This document shows positions 44,689 through 54,954 of a DNA stretch of 64,000 bases, in pieces. Location: assembly GCA_027625915.1 (NCBI GenBank), contig JANTQA010000070.1, positions 7,073,001 through 7,137,000 on the forward strand, written 5' to 3'. The DNA is from Anaeramoeba flamelloides (lineage: Eukaryota > Metamonada > Anaeramoebidae). The stretch's first letter is position 1, and each line of letters starts with the position of its first letter. The position numbers were made by a program, and so were the translations under genes. The notes beneath the pieces were generated by a model. The model did no database searches. It was not told the DNA's origin and saw only the letters and a list, made by a program, of their open reading frames with translations.

Positions 44689-45168
44689 TACAGTGGTGTA
44701 AATAACTTGTGTTAACAACCTTTAACCACATATAAAAATTTAACTCAGTGTTTTTTTTCAGACTTGGGTATTCAAAGATAGAAAGACCCACATATATTCT
44801 TGGTTCAGATTCAAATTGACTTTAGAGGTTAGATCTTTGATTAATCGAAATCTCACAATAATATTAAATGATTTTATTTCAAAAATTTAATCATATTTTC
44901 AAAATTTTTGAGATTTAATTATTTTTTTATAAAAATTCAAAAATGAAATTTTTCTAGTTTTTTTTTCAAAAAATTACATTTTAATCTTTCAATATCTTCA
45001 CAATTCTTTTTTAAAATATATTTAAAGAACCCCATTTCTCGTTTATATACTGTTTTCATACCATTGATTTGTTTCTTTTATTTCTACAGTCAGCCAATAT
45101 TTTTTACATGAGTTAAATTTTAGTAATGGACTAAAATAAAAAAAAAACGGGTTGTTTACACCACTATA
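44689..45168. mobile_element. Inverted-repeat element, family L
   Basis: The left end TACAGTGGTGTAAATAAC pairs with the inverted right end (read inward: TATAGTGGTGTAAACAACC). TA at the termini and a CAGTG start are Tc1/mariner-like. Non-coding; about 480 bases. Confidence 0.6.
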
Positions 45169-46601
45169 CTTTTCTAAAAAAAGGAAAAAAAGAAAAAACA
45201 CCTCCAAGATCTAAAAAAGAGTCAAAGAAAAAGGACACATCAAAACTGACTTGTTTGTTTTCACAATTATAATTCATATCTATTCAAATTTGATATTGAG
45301 TAATCAAGCTTTGGCACTTTTTTCAAAAAATTTCCGGGTTTTTCATTGTTGATTTTTGGAGATCATTCATACTTTATAGGTTGACTAGTTTTAGATTGGT
45401 TTTAGATAGACTTTTCAAAATTCCTCAGATTTTTGTTTTTCTATTTCAGAATGTTGTACAACCATTAATTACCCCAGATTTAAGGTGATTTACTAAAGAA
45501 AGAAGATACTTTTAATTTGTATTATTTACGATGGATCACAGTTTAACCAATAAACTATAATACTCCTTTAATAATTTATGAATTTTATTTTAATTCAGAA
45601 TAAAGTTTCATAAAGGGGTATTGCAACTGTAATTATCTGGGAGGCATTTACCATATATTGACATATCATGAAAATAGATATAAATTGTGCTATTCTATAA
45701 AATCTCGATAATTAAATCCATAACATGATAATTACTAAATACTTGACTTAAAAATAAATCAAAACAACAAATTTTTCATATTTTTGGAGTAAGGTATTTC
45801 CAAAAAAGTTGGGAATTTTTTTTTTACATTTGATAAAAAATCATCTTTTTTAGTGGGAGTATTCATTAATTGACAATACCAAAATAAGTTTAATATTAAT
45901 TCCAATTGAATAAATGGCTAAGGTGTTTATTTCAAAATATAGTTGGATGAAATATTTCCAAAAAATGAAAAAAAAAAAATAGCACGTTTTTTGGTGAAAA
46001 CAATGCGCTAATTTCTATAAAAAACTGGAAAAATTGAAACGGTACAAATGATATTTTAAGCAATAATGTGTAGTTATATGTTTACAATTCTATTTGAAAT
46101 TTTTTTTAATTTAAACAAGTTATGAAAATGATTTTTTCAATCTAAAAGAAAATAATAAACACCAATTTTAACTCCTAAAAAATATCAAATAAAATCGAGA
46201 TCAGAAAATTTAATATCTTTTATTTATGTAAAACAATACTATTAAACAAAATTGTATTATTATAAAGAATCGATAAATACTATTTAATTTTTATGGATGT
46301 TTAAATACTTTTTTGAAGATTGAGTTTATAAAATATATTTAAAAATAAATTTGACCCACTTTATTGGAAATAGCTTATACTGATAAATTCTTACCAATTT
46401 CAAAAAAATTTTACTTCTTTTTCCATTTTTATAAATATTCGAACTGTTTCTTATCAAACAGTCCACGGACAAAGAATATTTTGAAGAACAACTAATTTTA
46501 CCGAGTTTCTGAACACTTGACTTCATAAAATGCTTTATTCAAAGCTTGAAAATAATAATTTCAAAAAGGAAAATCAAGTAAAAATTATTAAAAATAAATT
46601 A
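45169..46601. other. Non-coding stretch
   Basis: No gene or clear repeat; the 66-codon minus frame at 46326-46526 is unsupported. Confidence 0.4.
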
Positions 46602-47093
46602 TAGTAGGGAAAAAAATACCGGACATGAAAAAAATACCGGACATGATTTTTAATTGTGAGTATTAGTTAAATTTTTGTCTAATTTCAATGAAATCCTTAT
46701 TATAAATAACCAAATTTTTTATGAACCAAGTAATAAACCTACCTAAAGTCCATCAAAGTAAGGTGTCTCTAGAATACTCAAGTAATTGTTTGATAGCCTA
46801 ATGATGATCAACTTTTTTTGAAAAAAAATCGAGTTTTATCGAGGTTTACTAGAGTTTGGAAAATGATAATTTTTCTTCTTGTTTTTTGATTGATTGAATA
46901 GTGTTTTAAACAAGTGTGATTTCATCAATCATCATTCTAATAAGTGGGGGAGTTATAATTGAAAAAGTTCGATTCTTAAAAAAAGGAATTTGATTGTAAA
47001 TAAATGAAATTACACAATAATTTTACTAATATTCACAATTAATAATCTTGTCCGGGATTTTTTTCATGTCCGGTATTTTTTTCACTGCTCTAT
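46602..47093. mobile_element. Inverted-repeat element, family F, copy 2
   Basis: The ends carry AAATACCGGACATG (twice at the left) and CATGTCCGGTATTTTTTTCA at the right. The interior matches 23904-24408. The CCGGAC cores are better preserved here, suggesting this copy is younger. Confidence 0.7.
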
Positions 47094-47223
47094 AATTTAT
47101 ATATTTATCGGTATCCATAATTATAATTCTAAAAGTTATTATTTGATAAAGAAAACGAACTTTTAAAATAAAAAACTGTTCTTTTTTGTTATTGAAGGGA
47201 GGTTGCTCAACAAAATTACCATC

Positions 47224-47636
47224 TAAACTCTTTTTCAAAAATTGTGACTCACCTGAAATAATAAATTGAAAAAAAAAATTATCCTTTGGTATTTAAGAAC
47301 AATTAATAACTAAATATGATTTTTAATTCTCTTTTAAGTCATTCTAAATCTATAAAAGCCTGATATATTAAAAATTAAAAAAAATAAAACCAAAAACTAA
47401 AAAAAAGTGAGTAACAATTTTTGAAATGAGCATTACCGATTTTTTATTACTGAACTTTCACTGAAAAAAAGTTGAACAACAAGATTTTTTATGAATAATT
47501 AAATCCATTTTCAAAGACATTACATAGTCGAAATTTACATAGTGATTATTTGTCTTTTTTAAGATCTCTTATTTTTCCACATGATCTTTTGCAAAAAAAA
47601 AAAAATAAAAAAAAGAAAATAAAGAAATCAAAAAAA

Positions 47637-47667
<31 letters not shown>

Positions 47668-47825
47668 CCAAAATTTGAAAAAAGAAACTAAAATTTGCAA
47701 AATTAGAAAAAATGATTCTGATCCAAATATTTGAAAATATTTTTTGTAAAGAATACTGGAATAAACCCTCAAAACAACTCTCATTAACATTATAAAGTGA
47801 GTCAAAATTTCTGAAAAATAGTTTA
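47224..47825. mobile_element. Inverted-repeat element, family D, copy 2 (inverted)
   Basis: The left end TAAACTCTTTTTCAAAAATT then GTGACTCACC and the right end GTGAGTCAAAATTTC then TGAAAAATAGTTTA match copy 1 in reverse. Both copies keep an open frame beginning MTHFIML or LTHFIML, which seems to reflect recent common origin. Confidence 0.75.
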
Positions 47826-48775
47826 TTTGCCTCAAAATATTTATTTATTATCTACCTTTTCCAAAAATCATGTATATTAGTATATTACACATTGGTAACT
47901 TATCTTTAAAATATGAAAAGAAAAAATTATTTCTCAACATTTGAAAAGATAAAGAGAAATAAAATTAAAAAATGATAGAGAGTAAAAAAATAAAAAAGGT
48001 TAATAACTTCATTAAAAAAGTTAATTTTGTTTTGTACACTGAGGATTGAATGGACATGTAAATAATTTCCTTATTTTGAAAAATTTTTAGATCGCTTATT
48101 TAATTGTTTTTAATAAAGGAGACTAAATATTTGACCAATGATAAATTAAATGAAAAAATAATATTTTCTAAAGTTTTGAATTAGAACTTTCACAATGGTT
48201 AGGTCTCGAAACCACTGGTTTTTAAGAATAAGAATTTGTCTCTGAAGCTTTCTTTTCTTTTCTTTTCTTTTCCCTTTTAACTATTTTCCCGAATCTTTTC
48301 GATTTACAATCCAAGTACAAGACACCTACCATTTACTATTTCCCCATCCCAAGTATCAACTCTACAGATTGTAAGGAAAGATTGGTTCAGTACCCTTTAT
48401 TTTGAAATCACCTTATTTGGAGATAATTTCACTTCACTTCTTAAGTCTAGTTTAATTAGCCCAAGGTTCTAATCAGATCAAGTAAGTTACTTTAAGATAT
48501 AATAATGAAAAAGTCTACCAATCCTGATAATGATTTCTTATCCCCCCCCCTACCCTAAAAAACTCTCACCAAAACAAAAATCAAAATAGGAGGAACCCAA
48601 ACAACCTCAAAAAAAAGGATTTTGGAAGAGGTAACAAGAATAAAGTCCAAAAAATCAAAAAAAATTCACATTAAGCAAAATAAAAATTGCAATGTAAAAA
48701 AACATTAAAAAAGAAAATCAATTTGGTTGTTTATTTATTTTATTTAATTTTATCAATTAAAAATGTATAAATTAT
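47826..48775. other. Intergenic stretch
   Basis: Local C-rich patch, including nine C in a row at about 48542-48550, unusual for this window. No RNA gene could be identified. It includes the 3' side of the PDI-like gene. Confidence 0.4.
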
Positions 48776-50581
48776 TTAATTCTTTATTGGATTTGTGATA
48801 TTGTTTTGGGTTTGATAATAATCTAAAAAATGAATAATTGAACAAACGTCGGTTTCGCCAAAGTATTCAACAGAATGTTCAATTCCATCAATTTTATAAT
48901 ATAATACAACTTTTGGTAAATAGTCTATAAAATTATTTAATGACTTTTCAAAAACACAATTGTCTAAATCAAAAGATTTAACTATTGTATTTGCCAGATT
49001 TTGTGTTATTAAATAATCAAAGGAAGCTCTAATTTGCGAACAAAATATACAGGAATGATTCCAAAAAAGAACTAATAAATATTTATTTAAATTCAAATAT
49101 TTATCTTTCCATTTCGCAAAATCAAAAAAATTTGGATTTTGATATTTTTTTAATTGCTTTTGGATAAATAATTCATTTTTTGTGATAATGCTTTTTGCAA
49201 ACCTTTTTAAAGAATTGATTCTTAATCTGACCAATTCAGATCGATCCATTGTGCTATTAAATTGTATAAATGAAGGCGGTGTGAAAAATTGTTCTTGGTT
49301 CATGTCTATTAAAGTAAAAGTCGGGTACTGCTCATTTTTTGGGATTTTGAGATAGTTTTCGAAATAATGGAATAAATCTCTCGTGGCGATAACAAATTTA
49401 AAAAGATCATTATTTGTTTTAAAAAATTCTTCGTTATTGAGTTCGATTAATAATTTCTCAGTTAAAAAATAAGTATAATGATCATCTGTATCTAAAAAGA
49501 TTAAAAATATTAAAGAATCGTTTTGAAAATGTTTATAAATTGTTGAGTCTGACAATTCAATTATTTTAGGTTTATAATATTTTTCAAATATTTTTTTGGC
49601 AGAACTAACTGTTTTCACTTTTTCAAATTTTTTGATTGGCAATTCCTTTAAAATATTATCATAGCGGTGAATAAAAAATAATCTAACTTTATTTTTTTCT
49701 TCTTCTTCACTTTCTTCTTCTTTAGTATTATTTTGATTCAGATTATGATGACGAATAGCGCTATTTTCCTGATGACCATTATCATTACCATTATCATTAC
49801 CATTATCATTACCATTATCATTCTCATTATCATTATCATCGTTATCATCGTGATCGTTAAATTGGAAGCGTGGGTTGCTACTTTTTTTCTTTTTTAGAGG
49901 CAAATCTTTGAGATTATTAATACTTACCGAACTGACATCTTGTTTAAAAAAAATTCCAATCGATCTAATATTTTGTGGAATGTCATCACTTGTTGAATTG
50001 AAAGGTAAATTAGGATCATAATATATTAATAGATAGCGTGTGTCCATCTTTTTCCAAAGGCGAACTAATTCTTTTCTGGAGCCAATAAATTGAAAAATGT
50101 TGCTTTGGATATTGCGCATAATCCTTTTAACACCGGGCAAGTTCAACGAATAATGGTATTTGTAATACATGTGTTCCGTTTTGAGATCCATATTGGTTGA
50201 GATCACCATTTCTGGGTAATTGCCGATCTGTAAAGATTGACGAAGGACAGGGTTTGAGTGAAGATCAATATCAGCTATTAAGACGTTTTTGTTATTTTGG
50301 TATTCCTTTGTTAACGCTTTCATCACAGGATCTGTTTGGAGCGAGAAATAGCAATACGGGATCGAAAACCTTAAGACAGTAAGATTAAAATCATTTACCA
50401 AAGCAATTGTTTGATCCGTAATTCGAATAATATTAGAACCCTTTGCGTTAAAAGAAAAACCCAGTCCTGGATCCTTGCTAAATGTTAAATTGTCCACAGT
50501 TGCTTTTTTTTTTTTTGCTAATATTGATAACAAGAGACTTAAAAAAATAATTAATTGAAGTAATGTTCGACATTTGCTCAT
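48776..50581 (-). CDS. PDI-like secretory protein with thioredoxin-fold domains, 601 aa
   Basis: Begins with a signal peptide (residues 1-22: hydrophobic LLQLIIFLSLLLSIL). Residues about 50-140 look like a thioredoxin fold whose active-site position is CYFS (77-80), with VLIADIDLHSNP and a following YPEMVI. A middle region holds an acidic insert with a perfect NDNG tandem repeat, coded by a 12-base repeat near 49.78-49.84 kb, then EEESEEEE. Another thioredoxin-like region lies around 340-440. The last domain has FWNHSCIFCSQI with CIFC at 511-514, FDLDNC and YLPKVVLYY. The order resembles protein disulfide isomerases acting in the ER lumen. There is no KDEL-type retention signal (it ends NPIKN). 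Which substrates it serves is unknown. No intron. Confidence 0.8.
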   Translation of the reverse strand: MSKCRTLLQLIIFLSLLLSILAKKKKATVDNLTFSKDPGLGFSFNAKGSNIIRITDQTIALVNDFNLTVLRFSIPYCYFSLQTDPVMKALTKEYQNNKNVLIADIDLHSNPVLRQSLQIGNYPEMVISTNMDLKTEHMYYKYHYSLNLPGVKRIMRNIQSNIFQFIGSRKELVRLWKKMDTRYLLIYYDPNLPFNSTSDDIPQNIRSIGIFFKQDVSSVSINNLKDLPLKKKKSSNPRFQFNDHDDNDDNDNENDNGNDNGNDNGNDNGHQENSAIRHHNLNQNNTKEEESEEEEKNKVRLFFIHRYDNILKELPIKKFEKVKTVSSAKKIFEKYYKPKIIELSDSTIYKHFQNDSLIFLIFLDTDDHYTYFLTEKLLIELNNEEFFKTNNDLFKFVIATRDLFHYFENYLKIPKNEQYPTFTLIDMNQEQFFTPPSFIQFNSTMDRSELVRLRINSLKRFAKSIITKNELFIQKQLKKYQNPNFFDFAKWKDKYLNLNKYLLVLFWNHSCIFCSQIRASFDYLITQNLANTIVKSFDLDNCVFEKSLNNFIDYLPKVVLYYKIDGIEHSVEYFGETDVCSIIHFLDYYQTQNNITNPIKN

Positions 50582-50904
50582 GATTCAATTCTTTTTGAGT
50601 AAATATATTTTGTTTGGATTGAGTTCCTTCTTTTGTTGTTTTTTTTTTGAAGATATACTGACAAAAGAAATAACCAAGAAAAAAAAAAAAAAAAATGATA
50701 AATCCTCTTTTCATTACCTGAGAATAATCTTATGACTTTTACACAACTTATCACTTTTAAAACAATCTTTTTCATTTAAAGTGCTGAAAAGTGCTTGAAA
50801 GGTTTGTAAATTGGTTGATAGGGTTGGTAAGGTTTGAAAGATTCAAAACAACTATTATTTTCCAATTAGTAAATGAAAATTTTTGATTTAAAGTTACCAA
50901 ATAT
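50582..50904. other. Upstream region of PDI-like gene
   Basis: Short A/T-rich promoter-side region; minus-strand frames here extend across A runs and are unsupported. Confidence 0.4.
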
Positions 50905-51781
50905 TTAAGGTTTAACAATCTCTGAAATTTGAAAAAAGATTATCTTGTGTAGGGTGTAGTGAGTTGTTGATTTGGTTCTTATCTGATCGATTTTGAACTT
51001 GGTATGGATTTTAATAGTGGTTCAAAATGGTAATTTATGAAAATTTATTTTTTTTATTCGGTAATCCGAATTGAAGAATGTAAGACTAATAGATTGGCTG
51101 GAACTTTAGATATAAAACAATGTGGTTTGTGGGTTGTTGATTGAAATTTTTGAATTAAGTTTGGTTTTATTTGGAACTTTTAAAAAACAATTTATTTTTT
51201 CATCAAGTTAATTGACATAAAAGTAAATCAAGATTCTTTTCTCCAACACAAAAATTCAAAAGTTATTCTTGAACACCTACCAATCTATTAATCTTTCACT
51301 CTTCAATTCGGATTTCAGAAATAAAAAAAATAAATTGTCAAAAATTACCATTTTGTACCACTATTAAAATCCATACCAAGTTCAAAATCGATCAGATACA
51401 GTCCTGTACTCTTTTAAGAACAGGAAAAATCAAGAAATAAGGCACAAAAAATCCCATTAAGGCACAAAATCAAAGTGGTCAAAATAAGGCACAATTTCTC
51501 TGTGTAAAATTTCCAATATTACTCATAATGTAATATTCTATATATATATCGAAGAAAACACTCAAACTAACTCTGTAATTAGTCAGTGAGATTATATCTT
51601 GAAATTGGGAAAGTGCCTCAAATCAAAAAATTTGTACCTTATAGTGAACAAAATTTTGTGCCTTATATGTTGATTTTTCCTGTACCTTAAAATGACACAG
51701 GACTGTAAGAACCAAATCAAAAACCCACTACACCCTACACAAGATAATCTTTTTTTCAAATTTCAGGGGTTAGAATCCTAA
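50905..51781. mobile_element. Inverted-repeat element, family A, copy 2 (with insertion)
   Basis: The left end TTAAGGTTTAACAATCTCTG aligns to 17149 onward; the right end TTTCAGGGGTTAGAATCCTA aligns to the end of copy 1. The arms have diverged more than in copy 1. The right arm is split at TA by a 311-base element (51397-51707). Confidence 0.8.
51397..51707. mobile_element. Family B-like element nested in family A
   Basis: Runs from TACAGTCCTGTACTC to its inverse ending GACACAGGACTGTA. The arms hold AAGGCACAAAA motifs like family B but differ in the terminal sequence, so it is a sister family. In the empty site at 17630-17645 the host reads GATCAGATAAGAACC; here the element sits exactly between GATCAGA and AGAACC, with TA present on both sides. 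Confidence 0.9.
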
Positions 51782-53635
51782 ACAAAGTATTTGATGTTAA
51801 CATATAAACTTATTTCCAAATCCAATAAGAAATGATATTTTTCGAAATTGTATTGAGCTTTGAGTTAAAATTTTGAAGTTTTTAATATAATTTTAATAGT
51901 ATCAAAAATTCATATAGTATTAAAATCGTGGTCACAAAATCTCCTAACTTTGACATAGATTTGATTCTTCATACCTCACTCAAACCTTTCACACCTTTAA
52001 AAAATTTTCATCACATTAAAATGCAGAAAATTTTTGAAAAATTTCTAATAATTGTTTGTTGTGCCATTTTGGTTGAATTAAAGGAAAATAATACTTTATC
52101 AAGATTACAACAATGGAAAAAGAGAAATAACATAATAACATAATCAAAACACAAAATAAAATGTGATTTCTTCCAAACAATAGAGGGTTCTTTGAAAAAA
52201 TATAGATTTATTTCTCTTTGGTTTATTAATATACTTTTTACTACTTTAGTTTTAAAAGTTTAAAAAATAATACATTATTAAACTCAAAGTACTAAACATT
52301 ATCCTCCTAAAAACTTAATTTCGTTTACACTTATAAACCATTATTGTGTTGAAAAACAATTTTTTCAATTTTAAATATATCCTTTCTCAAAAAATTTAAT
52401 TCTCATTTTAACGGAAAGTTAGATAAAAAAAAAACTTAAAGCAAATTTAATAGCAAATTCAAAAAAAAATTTAGCACATCTTGAAATTGAAAAATGGTGT
52501 GAATTGGATTACTACAAAAAAAAAACTTACCTTTAATGCTATTTTCAGTTTTGAATTAATTTTTTTAAAAAATTGAGCTATTTTTCTCATTTTTGAAAAG
52601 TTTAAAATTCAACATATTTCTCAATTATTTAAAAAAAAATATTTTTATTGAAAGAAGAAAGAAATCTTTTTGTCTATAAAGGAAGTGTGCAAAAATAAAT
52701 TTAAAAAAAAATGAAACCACTAAGTTCTAAAACAACTCAATATAGAAAAACTAGCCAATTTTAAAAATATACAATAATTATTTTAAACTTAAAATATATA
52801 TTTTTTTGATTCAAAAAACTGTTCAAATCAATTTTTTCTTTTTATTGAACCAAAAAATATGAGAAAAAAAACAAACAATCAAATGAAAAATTCTCCCAAA
52901 ATACTTTTTTTAAAACCTCGAAAATCCAACTTATAATTTAAAGAAATACTTTTTAATTTGATAATTTATATCCAATAATGAGCAACTTAATCTTACTTTT
53001 TCCAGAGGGTGATTAATAACCCAAAGATTTAATGTATAAATAGACTTTCTAATTATTTTTCAATTTATTAAAGATTTCCAAACCAATAAAAAGAATTCCA
53101 ATAAATAAATGTAAGAAAAAACAATTATAAATATTATCGAATAAAAGATTTTAATAATAAGAGTTATTTGTTTATACTCTTAAAATATGAAAAAGAATAT
53201 TGCCAAATCCTTTAAAATTCAAAAAATGTAATAAATATCGTAAATTAAATAAATGATCATTTTTTTTTAATCATTAAGGATACAATATTAGATTTATTTT
53301 TATTTATATTTTTGATGATAAGGTTAGAGTTTCAAGGTTATTTGTCCCTACAGAAAGACACTCAGAAATTATTAAAGTGAGATTTCTTCAAAATAATTTT
53401 ATTTTTCAATTTTTCTTTTTCTATTTTCGATCTAAAAAGTCAACAAAAAAGGATCTGATCTTTGACTGAAAATTTCATTAGGTAAAATCTACTCTTTTAA
53501 AAATGATAACTCATCTCTTTAAAGTTGATAAATGAATTTGCATATCGGGTTTAATTATATCCTTGTTTTAATAATTACTCTATTACCTTTGGGAAAAATA
53601 ATAAAATAAGAGTTATGAGCCCAGTAAGGGATCAC
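51782..53635. other. Non-coding stretch
   Basis: A frame at 51928-52143 includes an internal Met followed by a hydrophobic stretch like a signal peptide (FLIIVCCAILVEL). It stops after about 40 codons and nothing supports it as a gene. Confidence 0.35.
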
Positions 53636-53740
53636 CTTTTGGTAAAAAAAAGTTCAACATAATTTTTCATTGGGAAACTATCAGAAAATACAAAGTAAAA
53701 TCAATTTAAAGAAGAAAAAAGTTACTGATAATTCCAAAAT
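53636..53740. repeat. Family G half-element
   Basis: TGGTAAAAAAAAGTTCAACA, ATTGGGAAACTATCAGAAAA and TACAAAGTAAAATCAA match one arm of 44142-44561; the other arm is missing. Confidence 0.5.
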
Positions 53741-54082
53741 AAAAAGATCAATATTCTCATTCAACTTTATAAAAAAAAAACAAATGTCAAGAATTAAAAA
53801 AAAATCCCCCTTCTCTTTCTTTAAAAATTATTATTATTTTTTTCTTTTCAAAAAATAAGTTTTATTATTTTTATTGGTCTTCATTACAATAATAATAGAT
53901 TTCAATTTTTCTAAATATTTATAAACACAAATATAGAAATTAGAGAAGTACCAAAAAGTATTTTCAAGTACCATTGGGTAATGTCAAGCCTCTAGGTTCC
54001 TTTTATATACTTGTTGAAATGATAAGAAAATTCAAGAAATCTTATTATAGTTTCAAAAAATCAAAAAAAAAAAAAAAAACGA

Positions 54083-54335
54083 TAATTTTTGATAATTCAA
54101 AAGAATAGAGAAAAATCGTAGATTTTATTCAATTCTTTTGAATTCTAGAAAATCAACTAGTGGGTTTCTTAAGGTTTTCTATTTGATTTATCTATGAAAA
54201 TCTATTGATTTTACTAATAAACAGAAAACTCAAGGAAAAATAACTGTACTTTTTTTTTTAATTTAAGAAAGAAAAAGAAAATTTCTTAATATTTCTTAAA
54301 ATTTCTAAAATTAAAAAAACCTTACCAAAGCGGAT
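54083..54335. repeat. Foldback hairpin units
   Basis: CAAAAGAATAGAGAAAAATC against GATTTTATTCAATTCTTTTG, followed by AACAGAAAACTCAAGG and paired AAGAAAATTTCTTA arms. A decayed member of the 1139-1832 family. Confidence 0.55.
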
Positions 54336-54954
54336 ATGTTTCTAATTTGGTCATGCAAATGAATATTATTATTTTTTAAATAATTTTTTAATTATTTTTT
54401 TGCTTCTGTTTTTTTGTTATTTCAATAAATTTTCTTTAATTACTCCTTTCCCTTAATAAATAAATAAATAGATAAATAAATAAATAAAAGATTTTTATCC
54501 AGCAAAGTCAAGTATAAAAAGCCTGATTACAAAAATTCAAAAGGTTTTTTAGTTTCAGAAGAATGAATTTTAACGTTAAATAATATAACTTAAAGTTTCT
54601 AAAAAAACAATAACCTTAATATCCCGTAATACTGATCCAAAAAATATTGCAACATTTTATTCATTTTTTCACATTTTTTTAAAAGAAGATAATAACAAAT
54701 ATATTACGTGATGTAGATCTGAAAAATATAGCATCATTTTTTTAGATTTTTTTTAATATTTTTACTCTCTCGAGAAAAATAACTAATGCAAAAATAAAAA
54801 TTTTGGAAAAAGCAGAATCTATAGATAATTAAAGAAAAAATATTTAAAATTGCTTTCTTTTATGATTATTTCTTTGAAAAAATCACATAAAAATATAAAA
54901 ATAAAAAATGAATCAATAACAATCAATAAATCAATAAAAAAAAAATTAAAAATC
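54336..54954. other. Intergenic stretch with TAAA microsatellite
   Basis: A (TAAA)n-type run at 54454-54489; otherwise the 3' side of VPS51. Confidence 0.5.

Noticed and set aside
48240-48600. Comparatively C-rich, low-A stretch that might be a small nuclear RNA gene
   Set aside because: No recognisable U1, U2, U4, U5 or U6 core motif or Sm site in context; left as unexplained sequence.
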